From Anastatus disparis (Eukaryota; Arthropoda; Insecta; Hymenoptera; Eupelmidae), in assembly GCA_017163975.1 (NCBI GenBank), contig JAFFSR010000237.1:6634001-6698000 (forward strand): 64,000 nt of DNA, given 5' to 3'. This document shows positions 10,200 through 21,241 of the stretch, in pieces (within the stretch, counting starts at the first letter, position 1; every line of letters begins with the position of its first letter). Under the pieces are notes generated by a model. It saw nothing but the letters and a program-made list of their open reading frames with translations. It searched no databases and was not told the DNA's origin. Both the position numbers and the translations under genes were made by a program.

Positions 10200-11444
10200 A
10201 TGTGGTTAAGTTACAAAGTTGTAGCAACTATTGCCATATTGCTATTTAGTTTTCACCAGATCTCATGCAATTCAACGGTGCGTCAATTTAAAAGACAATT
10301 GACACTGCCAAGTGGATACTATAGAGAGGATTCAGGTAGATATCTATATTATAAATATTGTCCAGTACCTGATAATAAATTTTTTCATGTAATCTGTGAA
10401 AACTATGATGATGTTTTACAAATTAATCGAACGTGTAAAGTTATAAGAGAGAATATATCATTTTCCAATGAATCTAAGGACAGTTGTGAATTTTCATTTC
10501 CTGAGGATAAATACACACGTGGCTGGAAAATGCCGATTTTTTCATTCCCCATAAATGAAGATGAAATCGTGTTAACGTATCCTCATTGCACTCTTTGTTC
10601 GGAAAGAAAAATTTATTATTATTTATTCTTGGTAAACATCGAAAATTGCACAATGAAAGAAGTAACACGTATTTTGCAGAGTGATTTCTTTGATGACCCT
10701 AGATTTTACAAAAATTCGTTCAAAATAGGATTTATCAATGAAGAATTATGCGGAGGCTACGACCAGTGTTGGCAAAATATTAATTATGAAGGCGAAAGAA
10801 TTGGTGATCCAATAATTACTGATAATGATGCAATCAATGTTTCTGATGTCGATGTATATCCTGTAGATTATTCATCTCCAGAAAAGGGGCATTATTATAT
10901 TTTCCGTTCTTATAATTCAATTGAAGTATTTCACGAAGATCGTTATGGCCATAATAGTAAACTGTTTACACATTCAGTGAATCAAAGCCAACCTTCTGAT
11001 AATCGTGAATTATTTTTAACATCGAATGCTTATGATTTGTTCAGCGTCTGTTACTGTTTGCATGATCTATTAGATAACAACCCAGATATCGCGACACGGA
11101 TATATTGTACACAAATTGATAATAAAACTATTAAATCAAATATTACTGTAAAATTCACTGAGTACAAAAATTGGATAGTTGGACTTAATTTACCTGGCGG
11201 TGGAATGGTATTGGCTTCAGGATTATGCGAAGATTATTGTCAAGACTTTGAAATTTTAAAAGTTTTTGCTGATGGAAAAAAAAGTAAATCTTTGAAGATA
11301 AACTTGAATCCTGAATGTTTTACTACAGGAACTCGTTTAAAAAGAATTGTAGAATCCCATGATGAGTTTTGCTTTGATATTTTATGTAGTTCTATTCGCG
11401 TATTTAGTTATTACAGAAGTTGCGTGAAAAAAGATGCAATATAA
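10200..11444 (+). CDS. Secreted cysteine-rich glycoprotein of unknown family, copy 2
   Basis: A 414-codon uninterrupted frame paralogous to the gene at 7379. Residues 1-24 form a signal peptide (hydrophobic VVATIAILLFSFHQI, then SCN). Most copy 1 cysteines are kept, including LCGGYDQCW against LCRGEDKCW and FCFDILC near the end. This copy adds cysteines, for example in HCTLC (about residue 125) and LCEDYC (about residue 342), so disulphide pairing probably differs. There are about nine N-glycosylation sequons. The two copies are clearly diverged, so the duplication is not recent. A TATATATA motif near 9943 may mark its promoter. Poly(A) signal AATAAA at 11489-11494. Function unknown. Confidence 0.8.
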   Translation: MWLSYKVVATIAILLFSFHQISCNSTVRQFKRQLTLPSGYYREDSGRYLYYKYCPVPDNKFFHVICENYDDVLQINRTCKVIRENISFSNESKDSCEFSFPEDKYTRGWKMPIFSFPINEDEIVLTYPHCTLCSERKIYYYLFLVNIENCTMKEVTRILQSDFFDDPRFYKNSFKIGFINEELCGGYDQCWQNINYEGERIGDPIITDNDAINVSDVDVYPVDYSSPEKGHYYIFRSYNSIEVFHEDRYGHNSKLFTHSVNQSQPSDNRELFLTSNAYDLFSVCYCLHDLLDNNPDIATRIYCTQIDNKTIKSNITVKFTEYKNWIVGLNLPGGGMVLASGLCEDYCQDFEILKVFADGKKSKSLKINLNPECFTTGTRLKRIVESHDEFCFDILCSSIRVFSYYRSCVKKDAI

Positions 11445-11499
11445 AATGTATTTTGCATAATAACTTAAACCTTATGTAAAAATTATAAAATAAATAATT

Positions 11500-13057
11500 T
11501 ATCAGGAAAAATATTATCTTCATTTCTAACATTTTGATATCTCCTAACCAAATCCCATGTTGAACAGAAAATAAATTGTTTTAATTTGTAATGATAATTT
11601 TAATAATTTATATGATATAATTTTAACATTAATTGTTATCTCGAATCGCTTAATGAATATATTCCGAAAATATGACTTTTAAAAAAGGAATATGCAAGCT
11701 CTTTAAATTATACATAATTTTTTAATATTCAAAAAAATTTATAATGCTTCAAAGTTGAAATCACAAATCAATTCATAATTTTTATCTGAAAGTAACATAG
11801 GTTATCAAACTCACTTTATCACATTTTTTTATGACTTCATTAACGTTGAAATTTTATAAAATGTTTTATAATGATATTCTTCTGACGAGTACCGTAAAAA
11901 ATATTACAAAGTTTTATAATATTTATCGTTTTATTGATATTACGTAACAGCTTAGTTGTGTCAACAATAGGATCTAATTAACACGACTTTTTAAAGAATT
12001 TTTATAAATTGCAAACAAAAAATTTATTTGACGAACTATAAAATGATGTAAATATTTATCATTTTTTTTTATGTTCTAAATTAAAATTATCAAATGTTTA
12101 CTATTTTTGATAACAATATTATATTTTGTTAAAAATATTTTTTTATTAGGTGTATGACTATTAAATTTTTGTATATTCAGCAAAAAAAAAAATTGACAAT
12201 ATCAATTAATTGTTATTAATTTCGTATATTTAATAGTAACAGACACTTACAGCCAGAGATATATTAATGAAAATTATTAACAATCCTTTGCATGTTTGGT
12301 CATTTATTTTTTTGGCTTTTTAACGATTCTTATCAACAATATTTTTAAAAGTTTATTTTACGAGTAAAGTAAAGTAGTTTATTTTATGATTAACATTCAT
12401 AACACTTGTAAAAAACGTCCAATCAAATATTATTTTGAAAACCAAATCAAATTTTTTGCGTGACAGAAGTGTTATAAAAGTCAAATATACTGCTCGGCGT
12501 AGCACTGAATTTAGATATTCTTTTCGTCAAGAATAAATTTTCTTGAAAAACACGCGTTGCTTATTTAGAAATTTTCCAAAACAACTAAAATATATTATTG
12601 AATGAATGCAACTACAATCAATTATAAAAATTTAGTTAATATTTAAAATTTTCCAAAAACACCATTAAATAATGGTCAGCGTAGGTCAGCAAAATGCCTA
12701 GGGAATCGGTCACTGTAGTATCCATACCAATCAGTGGGTGTTAATAAATAATCTCGAGATAAACCTGAAGAAGAGATTGTTGTTGCCGAAACTTTCCAAT
12801 GGAGTTACCTCAATACTTAAATAGTTAAATATTAAATATAAATAACTAAATTTAACAAAGAATAAATTTTTATTAAATAGTTACGCATGTATTTTTTATC
12901 ACTTATTCTGAATTAAGCATCGAATTTATCGAATTGCAAATAACAAAAATAAGTGATATTCAATTTTTATAAACTAGTCACAACTCAAATAAATTAGCAT
13001 CAAAAATAAAAGTCGTATATATATACATATATATACATATTATATATATATATATAC

Positions 13058-13106
<49 letters not shown>

Positions 13107-16100
13107 CAGATTTTAAATTATTTATATTAGATCACACAAGTGCCATAATCTCTGGAGCATAGGCTGATAGATATTAGACGTAAAATTTATCAAATCGTCG
13201 AAACAGAAACTTTCGATTCAAAAACTTTTCAATTTTTCATATAAGTCGCATCTCAAGTGATCTGATAACAATAAAAAATTTATATATTTTTCATAAAGAA
13301 TATATAACTAATACCGTACGAGTGTATCTTTTAAGTGAAGAGCTCATTGTGAATTATTAATTTTCTTTTTTATAATTTCCCAATATACGATTATTCTTTG
13401 CAAATGTTATCGAAATGAAATTTTTCATTTATTCTAAACTTTATCAAATCAAATATAATCCAATCACCATTAATTTCTCGCCACACTGTACTCTATTTAA
13501 AATAGAATGTATAAGCAAAGTTGATTATTGATTTCACGAGCAAATCTCTCGGGGGAAAACGCATTGATATAAACATATATATAACATTATAACTCACGGC
13601 GACTTCTGTCGGTAATGAAATAAAATTTTCACCCTCGGAAAATATATAGCAGATTCGTTCTACGCACGCTTGGTGGCAGCACCAAACGGACTTGCAACCC
13701 TCTCTCGGAGGAGTATTGAAATTTCCGAGCCACCCTCTCTTTTACGTACGTACAAGCAGCACCACTGTCGATAAGATAAAACACAAAGCTAAAACTCGCG
13801 GAGATTTTTTTTCCTTTTTTTTTTATTTTTTACGATTGATATGGGGGTATATATGGTTAGGATTTATGTCGTTTTGTTTATAGGTTCGTGGCTGTAGATA
13901 TATTTTTTCTATCTTTCTTTCCCTTTTTTTTTTGAAGGGTTGAGGAAATGAGAATTTTTTGAAGGATATATAGAGATAAGGTTGCGGATGTGGAGGTTTC
14001 AAAAAAATGATATACGCTTTACAATACCTTTTGATTTTTGTGCAGAACGGTAGCATCAAACAGAATTTCAAACATCCAAATCCAATATTGTTAATTTAAC
14101 TATTTTTGAATAAATTTTAATAGTAACATTTACGGTAAAGAAACAAAATTAATTAATTTTTCAGCACAATTAACAAAGAATTCAGAATATTCGACGTTAA
14201 CATCAGAACTATCATTCCTTTTTTTATCAAACTATGACTTTTTGATGGAGACATTGTCTTAAATGCTTTTGTTAATATTAGCGCAGTCTGCCAAAATCCT
14301 GACTGCAATAGTACAGCGAGACGTGATGAGAATTCAACCTGCCTCGAAGTCAATTGCTTTCATATTGTTAAAGTTAACAATTCAGATATTACATTTCGTT
14401 ACGCAAATCAATTTTCAAAGTTTTGCATTTTGTACACTTGCGCTGTGAATTTTAAATAAAAAATTTACACATATTTCTAATGATGCTTGAAGTGACGTAA
14501 TTAATATATATGAAAAAATATATGTAAATATCTGTATTTAAAAGGCTTTGTCTTTCGATTATATTATGTTATGTTGGTAAATACGTCAGTAAAATTGTCA
14601 ATTCTTTTTGTATATTTTTTGGTGTTTAGGGTATTTTAATGAATCATATCAATTGTCTTATAAATCATATGATAATTAAAAAATCAATTTCATTTTGCAT
14701 ATATTCCAGATGTGCAAAATAGTACAGCTGCTAATATATTTAAATTATGCTACACCGAAAAAAATTATATACTTAAAATCAATATTCTTAAGGTAAAGAT
14801 TATTACATCTGTAGCAAGACATTCTGCTATTAAGAAAAAAAATTGAAGTAATTTTTCTTTATAATAGCAGCAAGTCTCACGGTTACTGCAATTATAATAA
14901 TTTCTACTGTATCAATTTTTATCAGTATGAAACACAAATGGTATCAAATTCTTCAAATTTAAATAAATTCATCCTTGGCTTAAAATTTAGCCTCGAGTGT
15001 ATCCTCTAAACATGATATTTAAAGTACAAATAAATCACTTAAAGCAGCATCTACTCCCCCAACACAAGATCTCGAATTGCAATTTAAGCTTCCCAAAAAG
15101 GAAGTTGAATATAAGTGACTGATTGTTCGATCAAGACCAAAAAAAAAAAAAATATAAATATATAAAGTTGCGAAGTGCCATTACCAGTAAAAAATATTCA
15201 ATTTACAGTGTATCGCCTTACGGATGGAATTTAAAGAAGAAAATAAAAACGAGTAGGCGTCTATATTCTCAAGAGGGTATACACGCAGAAGAGGGTATTT
15301 TCGCGATATTGTTGAAAGAGAATGGCACATCTTTTTTTTTTTTTCTATTTTACAAAGCGTAATGTAACACCACTGTGGCAAGAGAGCATTAACGCGCTGA
15401 CTTTGTCCTTAATCTTCCTTATACTCACTTGCGTTTTACTATGGTATACTTTATGCTTTTACTTCGTATGAAAGATGATAGAATGTCATGTTTTACAAGG
15501 ATAATAAAACATATGCTGGGCTATTTGTATTGTTTTAGACAACTTTTTCCTTTTTTCGAGGGATGAACAGCTAAGGTCTTGGAAAGTTTACAATTTTTTT
15601 TATGAAAAATTATTTTACAAGTTTTTACATCAATTTCATGGATGATGAATATTTATTATCTTTTTTTTCAATGGTTCTATTTGAAGATAATTGTCTGCAA
15701 ATATTTTATTTCCTTTTTTCATAGATCTTTCATTTATTCAAGATTCATCAAATGTGAAATTCCTAATTTAAAATTCATGTTAGCTACTATAAATTTTTTG
15801 TTTATCCAAAAAATTGTTAAATATAAATGGTTACGTAAAAACATTAGTTTTTGAGTTTGTCGCTCGCCAGTCTTAAATGAAATATAACCAGCGTTCAAAA
15901 GAGACGTAAATTGCGTTAACGAAATGAAGATTGACTTAGGAAACTCTAAGGCATCTCTACGACTCATGGTACAGAAAATTGCAATGACACAAAGAGTCGA
16001 TGAGAGGCTCTGGACTAAAAGCGTAACGAAAGTGCCGGTATTAATAGGGACTGACCTCAAAGTTCGTAGAACTTGGAATCACTTTCATTAGACGAGATTT

Positions 16101-16505
16101 TCATGAATACGTATATGAATTGGTGCTGTACGTTAAATTTTACGTAGTTTGAGAATTATTATTTTTATTTAATGATTTACAATTTGTCGTCTAAAGATGT
16201 ATAATTTTAAAATAGTATAGAATTTTAATGCAATACTTCATTCATAAATTTGGGACAGCCTCTCTAGATTTTTGCTAAAAAAATTGTAATTATTTAATAA
16301 ATTTTAATCTGACATAGATTAAAAAGAACAAGTTTTTAAGTAGGTGAAAAATTGAAAATAATTAAACAAAATTAACTTGACATATAAAAACCATAAAATT
16401 TTAACTTTTTTAATGTACATTAAAATGTATTTTTGACATTTATGCAAAATCAAAAAAATTACAAGATAAAGCTTAAAGATATAACGGAAGAAGCACTTTT
16501 TAAAA
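11500..16505. other. Gene-poor AT-rich stretch
   Basis: No gene recognised. Contents: a (TA)n tract at 13016-13104; a more balanced, GA/CT-containing island at about 13490-13900; a hairpin-forming stretch at about 14825-14870; and scattered short frames of biased composition (13692-14071, 14153-14448, 15123-15381, 15642-16060), which I judge to be noise. Confidence 0.5.
13016..13104. repeat. (TA)n / TATACA microsatellite
   Basis: About 90 nt of TA dinucleotides with occasional CA interruptions. Confidence 0.95.
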
Positions 16506-16510
16506 ATTGT

Positions 16511-16704
16511 ATTTAACGTCGCTGTATTTATGCCATCATTACAATGCTAATTAACGACGGAGATCGTATCAGTGTGTTTGTGAACAAAGCATGTGTATCG
16601 TATACAGTGATGCTACTATCAATCGGCCGCCGAGGCCGGGATTCGAACTCGAGTCATCGAGATTATGAATCCAACGCTCTACCGATTGAGCCACTGAAAA
16701 CCTC
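16511..16704 (-). mobile_element. tRNA-derived SINE (copy 1)
   Basis: On the minus strand the element begins with a tRNA-like head: an A-box-like TGGCTCAATCGG and a B-box-like GAGTTCGAATCCCGG. A body containing the CACTGTA / TTTGTTCACAAACACACTGA block and AGCGACGTTAAAT at the 3' end follows. The same head-body order occurs in at least five other places in the window. The acceptor stem of a real tRNA is not formed, so this is a SINE, not a tRNA gene. Confidence 0.85.
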
Positions 16705-16709
16705 TGGAT

Positions 16710-19700
16710 GATACTTTACATTCACCAATAATATTAATATCGACTTTGAATTTGTCAATTTGTTCCTTTTATAGAGTTTTAAAATCGAGAGTTCTTTTGG
16801 ATTTTTGAAAATTTGATATAAACAATATTTATTATAAATATATTTTTTCAATAAACATCGCCAATATATCAATTCGATATGTTAAAATTGATTTCATTTA
16901 TATAAAAAAGATCACAAAAAACCTATTAAATACAAAAAAAAGAATGTATATGATTCAACAACATTTAAAATTGTCAACCGAGCTCTTAAAAAATTATCCA
17001 AAACAATAAAATCTTTAACTAAAGAAAACGGAAAGTTTATCAAGCATTTGTAAAGCTAACTCTCATCCTATGTATATACACTAAAAGTGATGCTGCAAAG
17101 TCACAAAAGACGATATCGTGCGTGCTTTCTAAACCATTTCTCAAAATCTTTCTTCAAGTGTATAAAGAGAAGAGCTTTAACAAAAGGAAGAAATATTTCT
17201 GCTAATTCTCCATGGAAAAAAAAGAGAGAAAATCGAAATAAAAAAAAAATATTATTTATAGCGAGTATTAATGAAAGACACATTAGTCGTATTTATCCCC
17301 TTTGATATATAGCGCGAAAATACATATGAAAGCCCGGGGTGTGAATATCGTTGATACATTAATCTTCTATCTCTGTATCATTAATAAAAGTATCTCTCAA
17401 AGCTGTCGTTCGGTAAATAAAAGAAATTATTCTCGTATCAGTATAAAAAAAAAATAGTAATATGAGTAAATGAAACTTTTTAGATAATATGTTTGGATTT
17501 TTAATGATTAGAATTTATATTTGTTTCAAAATAAATATTAATTATTTTTCTGTTTATCAATTTTTCTTTAAGGGCTTTATTTATTAGTTGAAATATAGAT
17601 ATAATTTTAATTTTATTCATTTTTCGTTTGATTTAATATTTATGAATGAATTTTGAAAATATTTTTTGAGAAGTATTAAATATTAAATGCTAAATTTGTT
17701 AATCATCATAAGATAATTTTGCAAAAATTTTTACCAAAATAATGTATGAACTTTACGTACACCTTAACAAAAGCTTTTATACTTAGCAAAATTTTTATAT
17801 GCAATAACATTTAGTAAGAATTAATCCATTCAAATTTTTATAAAATTTTTAAATAATTTTTTTTTCAAATACTTTATCAAAACATTTTTCAAAATTAAAA
17901 AAAATACAGGACTTTGTTTACAAAACAATTCTAACATCAACGAACATTACATTGTTTGCTATCAACAATGATTTATCATGTTACAAATTGATACAAGGAA
18001 GTAGCTTTATATAATGCCGAAACTTAATTCAATAACGCTGTCAAATAATGCGCAAACTAATTTAACGAGCAAGTATCGAATGAAGATGTCAAACAGGATA
18101 AAAAATCAGCGAACAATAAAGCCATCAGCCTGTTAATAACCATAAAATCAAATAAAACTTAAATAAAAAAAGCTAAACCTTTGAACACGATACGCCAATA
18201 ACAAAATATACAGCCGAAAGGCAAAATATCAAGACATTAATGAACAATACCTTTCGCTCTTCATTCAATTCATTCAATATATATACCGTGTATACTTACA
18301 CTTGAAAGGTAACATAAGTTAAGTCCACAGTATTTGAAACTAAAGACAATAACAGCTGATGGGTAAGAGAGAAAGAGAGAGAGAGTAATAAAAGCTGACT
18401 ATACTAAAGCTTGATTGGCAATATAATGGGGGAGAAGAAGTCTTCGGGTTTTCGAAACAATTAAGTATTACGCACTTCTCGTCTTACCTATTTCTATATA
18501 TAAGAATATAAACTATTATACATCGTAAGCTAACATTGAAAAGGAAAACAAGACGCCCGCGAGGCTGTAGAACGTTAGCTTGGAAATGAATTTAACGAAG
18601 GATGATAATTATATGAGCGAGATATACGTAACTCAATTGTTTAAAGCACAGGTGTATGGACAGTTGAAAAGAGCGAAGCTTACAATGAAAGTTTTGATGA
18701 TAAGGATGTCTTATGAAAATTAATATCTGGATTGAAATTTTATGGATAAAAGTAAAAAAAAGCTGGGATAAATTGATAATTAGTAGATTAATAATAAAAA
18801 TTTTTGAATATTATAAAAATTGAATTTGGTAATCCTTATTTATTGTCCATAAACTATTGCCTAACTGCCACATGAAACAAAAATTTTTAACCCCAACAAC
18901 AAAATTATAATTCTTTTTAATTTATAATACAAAAATAATTGCCAATTGAGTCCTTCTAAGTATGCACATTAATTCTTATGACAAGACAACTACCATTAGT
19001 CCAAATAGATTTTTTCTAACTACCTTCAACATATGTAAATATGAGGCATGCTTAATCGCGCCCAACCTTCCGTTAAAATCTCATGCAAGAGACTACCACA
19101 GTGGCACATTTATCCTCAGCTTATAACCACAGATACGAGGGGTAGATAGAAAATTAAATATTAATTTTAAACATTAGCAAATCCTCATTGTACATGACCA
19201 AAATCGTGCCGCTCGACTTGCTTTTAATTCAAGCCCCAGCTATAATGTATGATAATTCTTTTGGGCGCAATTACGTCGTTACGTGGTAAAGGAAAGAGGC
19301 GTATTATGTAAAGGCGTAGAAAAAATTTTTTTTGGGATTCTGCGAGATTGAAAAATACATGCGCGCAGGTTAAGGTTTCTATGTGAAGTTTTGTAATCCC
19401 TTTAGGGAGTAGGGCTAATGTACGCATTATGGTTTTAATTATTGCTGAAACAATAGGTAGCAGATATGAATCATCATATTATTATCAAGAGAAATAAGAT
19501 ATGCTCACGAAAATTGAATATTTGATTTAAACAGTAACAATTTTTATCGAACCAAAAAATTAAAAATAATGAAAATTATAGGAAAACCAACGGTTGTTCA
19601 ATTGAATTTTTAAATATTCAAAAAACTCCTTATTTATTGTTTTATGTTCAAATATTTTACTGTTTAAAAAAATATGACTTTTTTCAATAAAATTTGTTTT

Positions 19701-20480
19701 GGTTACATTTCACTTCGAATAAAATTCAAACACATTTTTCAAATTTCATTTATAAAGTTATTTTTAATTTTTTTAAACATCTTTTTTATTAAATGAAAAC
19801 AACAAACATTTTTGTTTTACGAAATGAATGTTTTTTTATACATGCCAGCTATGATTTTACCTTTCTAATATTTGTTATTTTTTTCCGAAATAAAAATCTG
19901 GAATGAAATCTTTTTATATGTACAAGAATGTTTTTATTTTGCCTTTTACAATAAAAAATTCCAAACATTGCTTTTGCAATTGTATTGATTGAAATTAAAA
20001 ACAAACATTAAACAATAAAAAATAAATATTATTGTGATATTTTGAGTATTTTTCTTATTTTTAAAATAATTTGTAAATAAAAACAATTATAAAGAAGAAA
20101 TAAGTATCATGGAATCTACAACCACATTTTCAAAGGTAAATACTAAAGACTAATTTCGCTTCTTAGAACTGAAAATTATTTCAGAGCAAAAACTGATTAC
20201 ATACTATGATATAGTATTGATTTTGAATTTAAATTAGTATTCTTACTAATAAAAATTTGTTATCGAGGTTGATTACAATAGTCGTCAGTTATATTGTCAT
20301 TTGTATTTCTTTTTTATAATAGATTAAAAGCAATGCCTGAAATACATAAAATTGATCTAATCAAAAAATTGCTGTAAAATTTATAAGGTCATTTATGTTA
20401 AATGCAATCAGGCTTTGATACAAATAATTAAATTTTCAATAATTCATCATGATCTATTTCGAATGATAATATCTGAATTC
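16710..20480. other. Gene-poor stretch
   Basis: No gene recognised. More complex islands lie at about 17040-17400 and 18000-18700 (GAGAGA tract at 18367-18385). The remainder is AT-rich filler. The short frames here (17087-17305, 19224-19427) have no domain or paralogue. Confidence 0.5.
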
Positions 20481-20482
20481 AG

Positions 20483-20600
20483 GAATCTTTTAAGCACCTA
20501 GAAATAAAGAAAAATTGTTTCCAATAAATATTCTTAATAGCGAATCTTTTAAGCACCTAGAAATAAAGAAAAATTGTTTCCAATAAATATTCTTAATAGC
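20483..20600. repeat. 59-bp tandem duplication (2 copies)
   Basis: The 59-bp block starting GAATCTTTTAAGCACCTAG is present twice back to back (20483-20541 and 20542-20600) and appears identical. It lies just upstream of the zinc-finger array, so it is a recent event or possibly an assembly artefact. Confidence 0.9.
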
Positions 20601-20989
20601 GAATCGATCTGTATATGTGTTCTGATATGATTGATTTATATTGTTTTATTTTATTCGGTACATTTTTGCTTTATATCAAATGATCGATTTTCGGAAATCA
20701 CAAAATTTAATTATTTATAATTTACAGTAAAATACATTTAACACGCGCAAATAAGTATTGAAGGACTTAAATCCTGTTTACTTTAGTGGCCAGTCTACTA
20801 AATATTGAATAATGCAAAGTTAAGTTTTTATACAAATAACACAATCTTTAATAATTGAAAATTATTTACAATTGATGTGAAGTGATAATATCTTAATATA
20901 ATTAAATGAAAGACATCGCAATATAAAGTTTTGAATATAGCGCCTATATATAAGATGGCCTGAAAACATTGTATATCTTCCTTCCTATA

Positions 20990-21090
20990 CACTTGACAGT
21001 AATGAAAATCATTCGCGCAAAGCACATCTACTGATGCTATATTCATTCGTACATTAAGACCACACGTTTCATAATTATAACAACAACGCA
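20990..21090 (+). promoter_or_regulatory. Conserved upstream block of the zinc-finger genes, copy 1
   Basis: A block of about 100 bp containing AATGAAAATCATTCGCGC, GATGCTATATTCATTCGTAC, ATTAAGACCAC and ATAACAACAAC lies about 150-250 bp before the start codon. The same block, similarly placed, occurs at 25120-25215, 28490-28595 and 32430-32530. It may simply reflect unit duplication, but it stays alignable where neighbouring sequence has drifted, so promoter function is plausible. Confidence 0.5.
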
Positions 21091-21241
21091 CTATTGTTTA
21101 CACGTCGACTAGATACATTTTAGCTAATTTTATGAATTTTTCACATGTTTTTAAAGCTTTAAAATTTTAAGAATTTGTTGTTTATTTTATAAGTGTGTGT
21201 CAAGTGTCCTTATTTATTTTAAAAAAACAACTTGTGACGCA

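Noticed and set aside
13823..14071. 82-codon minus-strand frame with basic composition
   Set aside because: It runs through T- and A-rich low-complexity tracts and has no domain or homologue in the window.
14825..14870. Hairpin TGCTATTAAG...TATAATAGCA, possible MITE remnant
   Set aside because: Imperfect arms in AT-rich sequence, no clear ends or target duplication; too weak to call an element.
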